This document shows, piece after piece, positions 61,985-64,000 of a stretch of 64,000 nucleotides of DNA. Below the pieces are notes generated by a model that had not been told where the DNA came from, made no database searches, and was given only the letters and a program-made list of their open reading frames with translations. The position numbers and the translations under genes were made by a program. Within the stretch, counting starts at the first letter, position 1; the number at the start of each line of letters is the position of its first letter. Source of the DNA: Sequoia sempervirens (lineage: Eukaryota; Streptophyta; Pinopsida; Cupressales; Cupressaceae); contig VDFB02252616.1 in the NCBI GenBank assembly GCA_007258455.2, forward strand, positions 123,549,760-123,613,759, given 5' to 3'.

Positions 61985-63055
61985 TGTATACACCTAAAAA
62001 TGGTCTAGATAAATCTTATTAAGTAAATACATTTATTTTATTAATTAATCTTTAATTCATCTACTATTAAATAAATAGAAATATTTATTTTATAGTTCAT
62101 TATTCTAATTCTTCTATTTTCATCACATTCTTCTAATTCTTTCATTTTAATTAAATAAACAATTTCACATAGCTGCTTTATTTAATTATCTAATTATTCC
62201 TTCTTAATTAAATAAACAAATCACATAGTTTTATTTAATTATCATTTTCCTTTTATTAAATAAACAATTTCAGATATTTTTTTTATTTAATAATTTTCAT
62301 TCCTCCAAAATTAAATAATGAACAATTTCACATTGTTAATTTATTTAATATTCCAATTTTCCTCCAAAATTGAATAAATCAATTGAGCACATGTCTACAG
62401 CTTATTCTCAACCAAAATTGAAACTTTCAATTTTGATTTAATTTTGCTTTATCCTTCCAAACCAATTTTGGAACTTTCCTGAGAGACTTGGCTCTTTTCT
62501 TCCTCTTTTTCTTCTTGGTCATTTGGAAGAATTCTTTATCATTTCCATCTTCTTCTCCAACAAATTCATTATTCACTATCAATTTATCCGTATTGAATCT
62601 CAACCCTTGGTTGTTGCCACATCACAATTGCTTTTTTGAAATCTATAAATACAGCCTTTTGCTACAAGAAAAGGATCCCACTTTTATGCAAACTTACTTT
62701 GCAGAAATTAGCATTCATTAAACATTTGAGCAATTAAGCAATTTAGAAGCATTTTAAGAATAATTTAGTTTAGTAATCATGGCATTTGTAGTTGCATATC
62801 ATTTCATTTAGCTTTCATTATCAACAATCCATATCATAGCTTTCACATCATTTAACTTTCAATATCATATCATTTAATCATTAGATCATTATCATTATCA
62901 TATAGATTATAATTCTCGTTCACCAAGTTGTCACTTTGATAGTCATAGTGCACAAAATTTGAGAGCCACTTTGATCTATCAAATCCTTGGAGTTAGACAA
63001 CAATGGAATGAATTTAGAGATTTGATTATGATTTCAATTAGATTGATTTTCATTT
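61985..63055 (+). repeat. Left LTR of the Tat element, unit C
   Basis: Starts TGTATACACCTAAAAATGG after the same flank (CTCAACATCTCATCATTCC then GTTGGTATC) as in unit A. It therefore descends from one insertion present before the A/C duplication. It retains the roughly 25 bases that the unit A left LTR has lost. Confidence 0.87.
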
Positions 63056-64000
63056 GAATTCTCTAATAATGTTGCAATGAGAAGTGTTGTTGATTTTATT
63101 TTCATACTTTTTCATCAAATCGAGAACATTGTTACATCTAAAAATTAGTTTTACGACATTGACATCAATGAGGAATCAAATCAAATCACACCACTAAATC
63201 TGATTACAAACGCTGCTATAAATGAAAATGGGGTTAATGTTATCAAGATTTGAGAGAAGCAAGAGTATCAACTGGTCAACGTAACAACAAGGGGGCAAGC
63301 TAAAGTAATACTAAAAGGAGTTGCATCAAACACACATGTTGCTCCATCAATCCAATACAATATTGTTAATCAATTGAAGAAGATACCAGCACAAATTTCA
63401 ATCTTAGAACTCTTGAAAATAGATCACCTATGCACAAGGAGATCCTAGAACAAGCTCTTGTTGCTACAACAATACCCAATAACTTTGAAGTTTTACAATT
63501 CTAGGCTATGGTGGGACACTTAACTGCGCCACACTACTTATCATTTTTTAGCAAGATGACTTGTCACTCAACGACCCACACAATATTTCCCTCCGTATTG
63601 AGGTTCTCATTCATAATTTACACCAAGTCAAGCATGTTCTTATAGATGGTGGAGTTGGTTTGAATATCTATACTTTGAAACTTGTTCATGCACTAGGGTA
63701 TTCTGAAAATGTTATTGATTCTAAAAGGAAAATCACAATAAAAGCATATGATGATGAAGAGTGATCCTCCAAAGGATTGATTGTACTACCTACCCAAGTG
63801 GGACCGATTGTGAGATATAGTTTGTCAAGTATTGAATAAAGAATTGATGTATAACATACTTTTTGGGTGTCCATGGATTCACGACATGCAAGCGGTGCCT
63901 TCAACCTATCACCAATGCTTAAAGTTTTCATTCAATGGAAAGGAAATCACTATCCTCGTTGATTCAAACAATCTGCAACAATGTAACATGTTTAAGGCGG
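61985..64000 (+). mobile_element. Tat-clade Ty3/Gypsy element, unit C (runs off window)
   Basis: Left LTR, the same short 5' interior and the protease region are visible. The frame at 63561-63764 is cleaner than in unit A: LNDPHNISLRIEVL, then VLIDGGVGLNIYTLKLVHAL and KITIKAYDDEE. As in unit A, no gag is found between LTR and protease. The window ends within the protease domain. Confidence 0.85.

Overview
The window reads as nuclear DNA of a seed plant, most likely a gymnosperm. It is AT-rich and gene-poor, full of decayed LTR retrotransposons and small terminal-inverted-repeat (TIR) elements. Its only convincing host genes are TIR-NB-ARC-LRR (TNL) immune receptors with short introns. TNLs argue against a grass; the LRR wording and repeat density suggest a conifer, but that is inference. 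Two 100-N gaps (34524-34623 and 47573-47672) divide it into three contigs.

One locus appears three times, head to tail. Unit A starts at the window edge, unit B covers about 37.6-47.57 kb (offset +38416 from A) and unit C runs from 47.67 kb to the end (offset about +46045). Each unit holds, left to right: a pyrimidine/purine low-complexity block, a cluster of TTATAA-centred palindromes, a deleted TNL relic joined to a TNL-type upstream region, a decayed Ty3/Gypsy protease fragment, and a TNL gene on the minus strand. The TNLs at 6845-10723 and 52890-56768 are complete five-exon models of about 1154 residues. The copy at 45261-47572 is cut by the second gap. A and C also share upstream DNA with another TNL relic, and the same Ty3/Gypsy insertion at the same site.

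Comparing A with C separates old from young insertions. A gag-less Tat-clade Ty3/Gypsy element (LTR starts at 21330 and 61985) predates the duplication. Afterwards A gained a 6865-bp LTR-type insertion (14362-21226, 5-bp target duplication ATGCA, empty site in C). C gained a 1017-bp TIR element (58633-59649) and a 416-bp MITE with TA target duplication (60746-61161), both with empty sites in A.

Between A and B lie the right LTR of the Tat element, a second LTR-type element starting at 32047, long TA microsatellites around a GC-rich structured island (33735-33860), and a non-coding stretch (35378-37640) with a recurring hairpin motif whose stem changes are compensated.

Functionally this is an NLR cluster growing by tandem duplication. 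Both complete TNLs keep the TIR catalytic Glu, the P-loop and kinase-2, but carry MHR instead of MHD and lack the usual Arg in RNBS-B. No tRNA, rRNA, CRISPR or other host gene was recognised.
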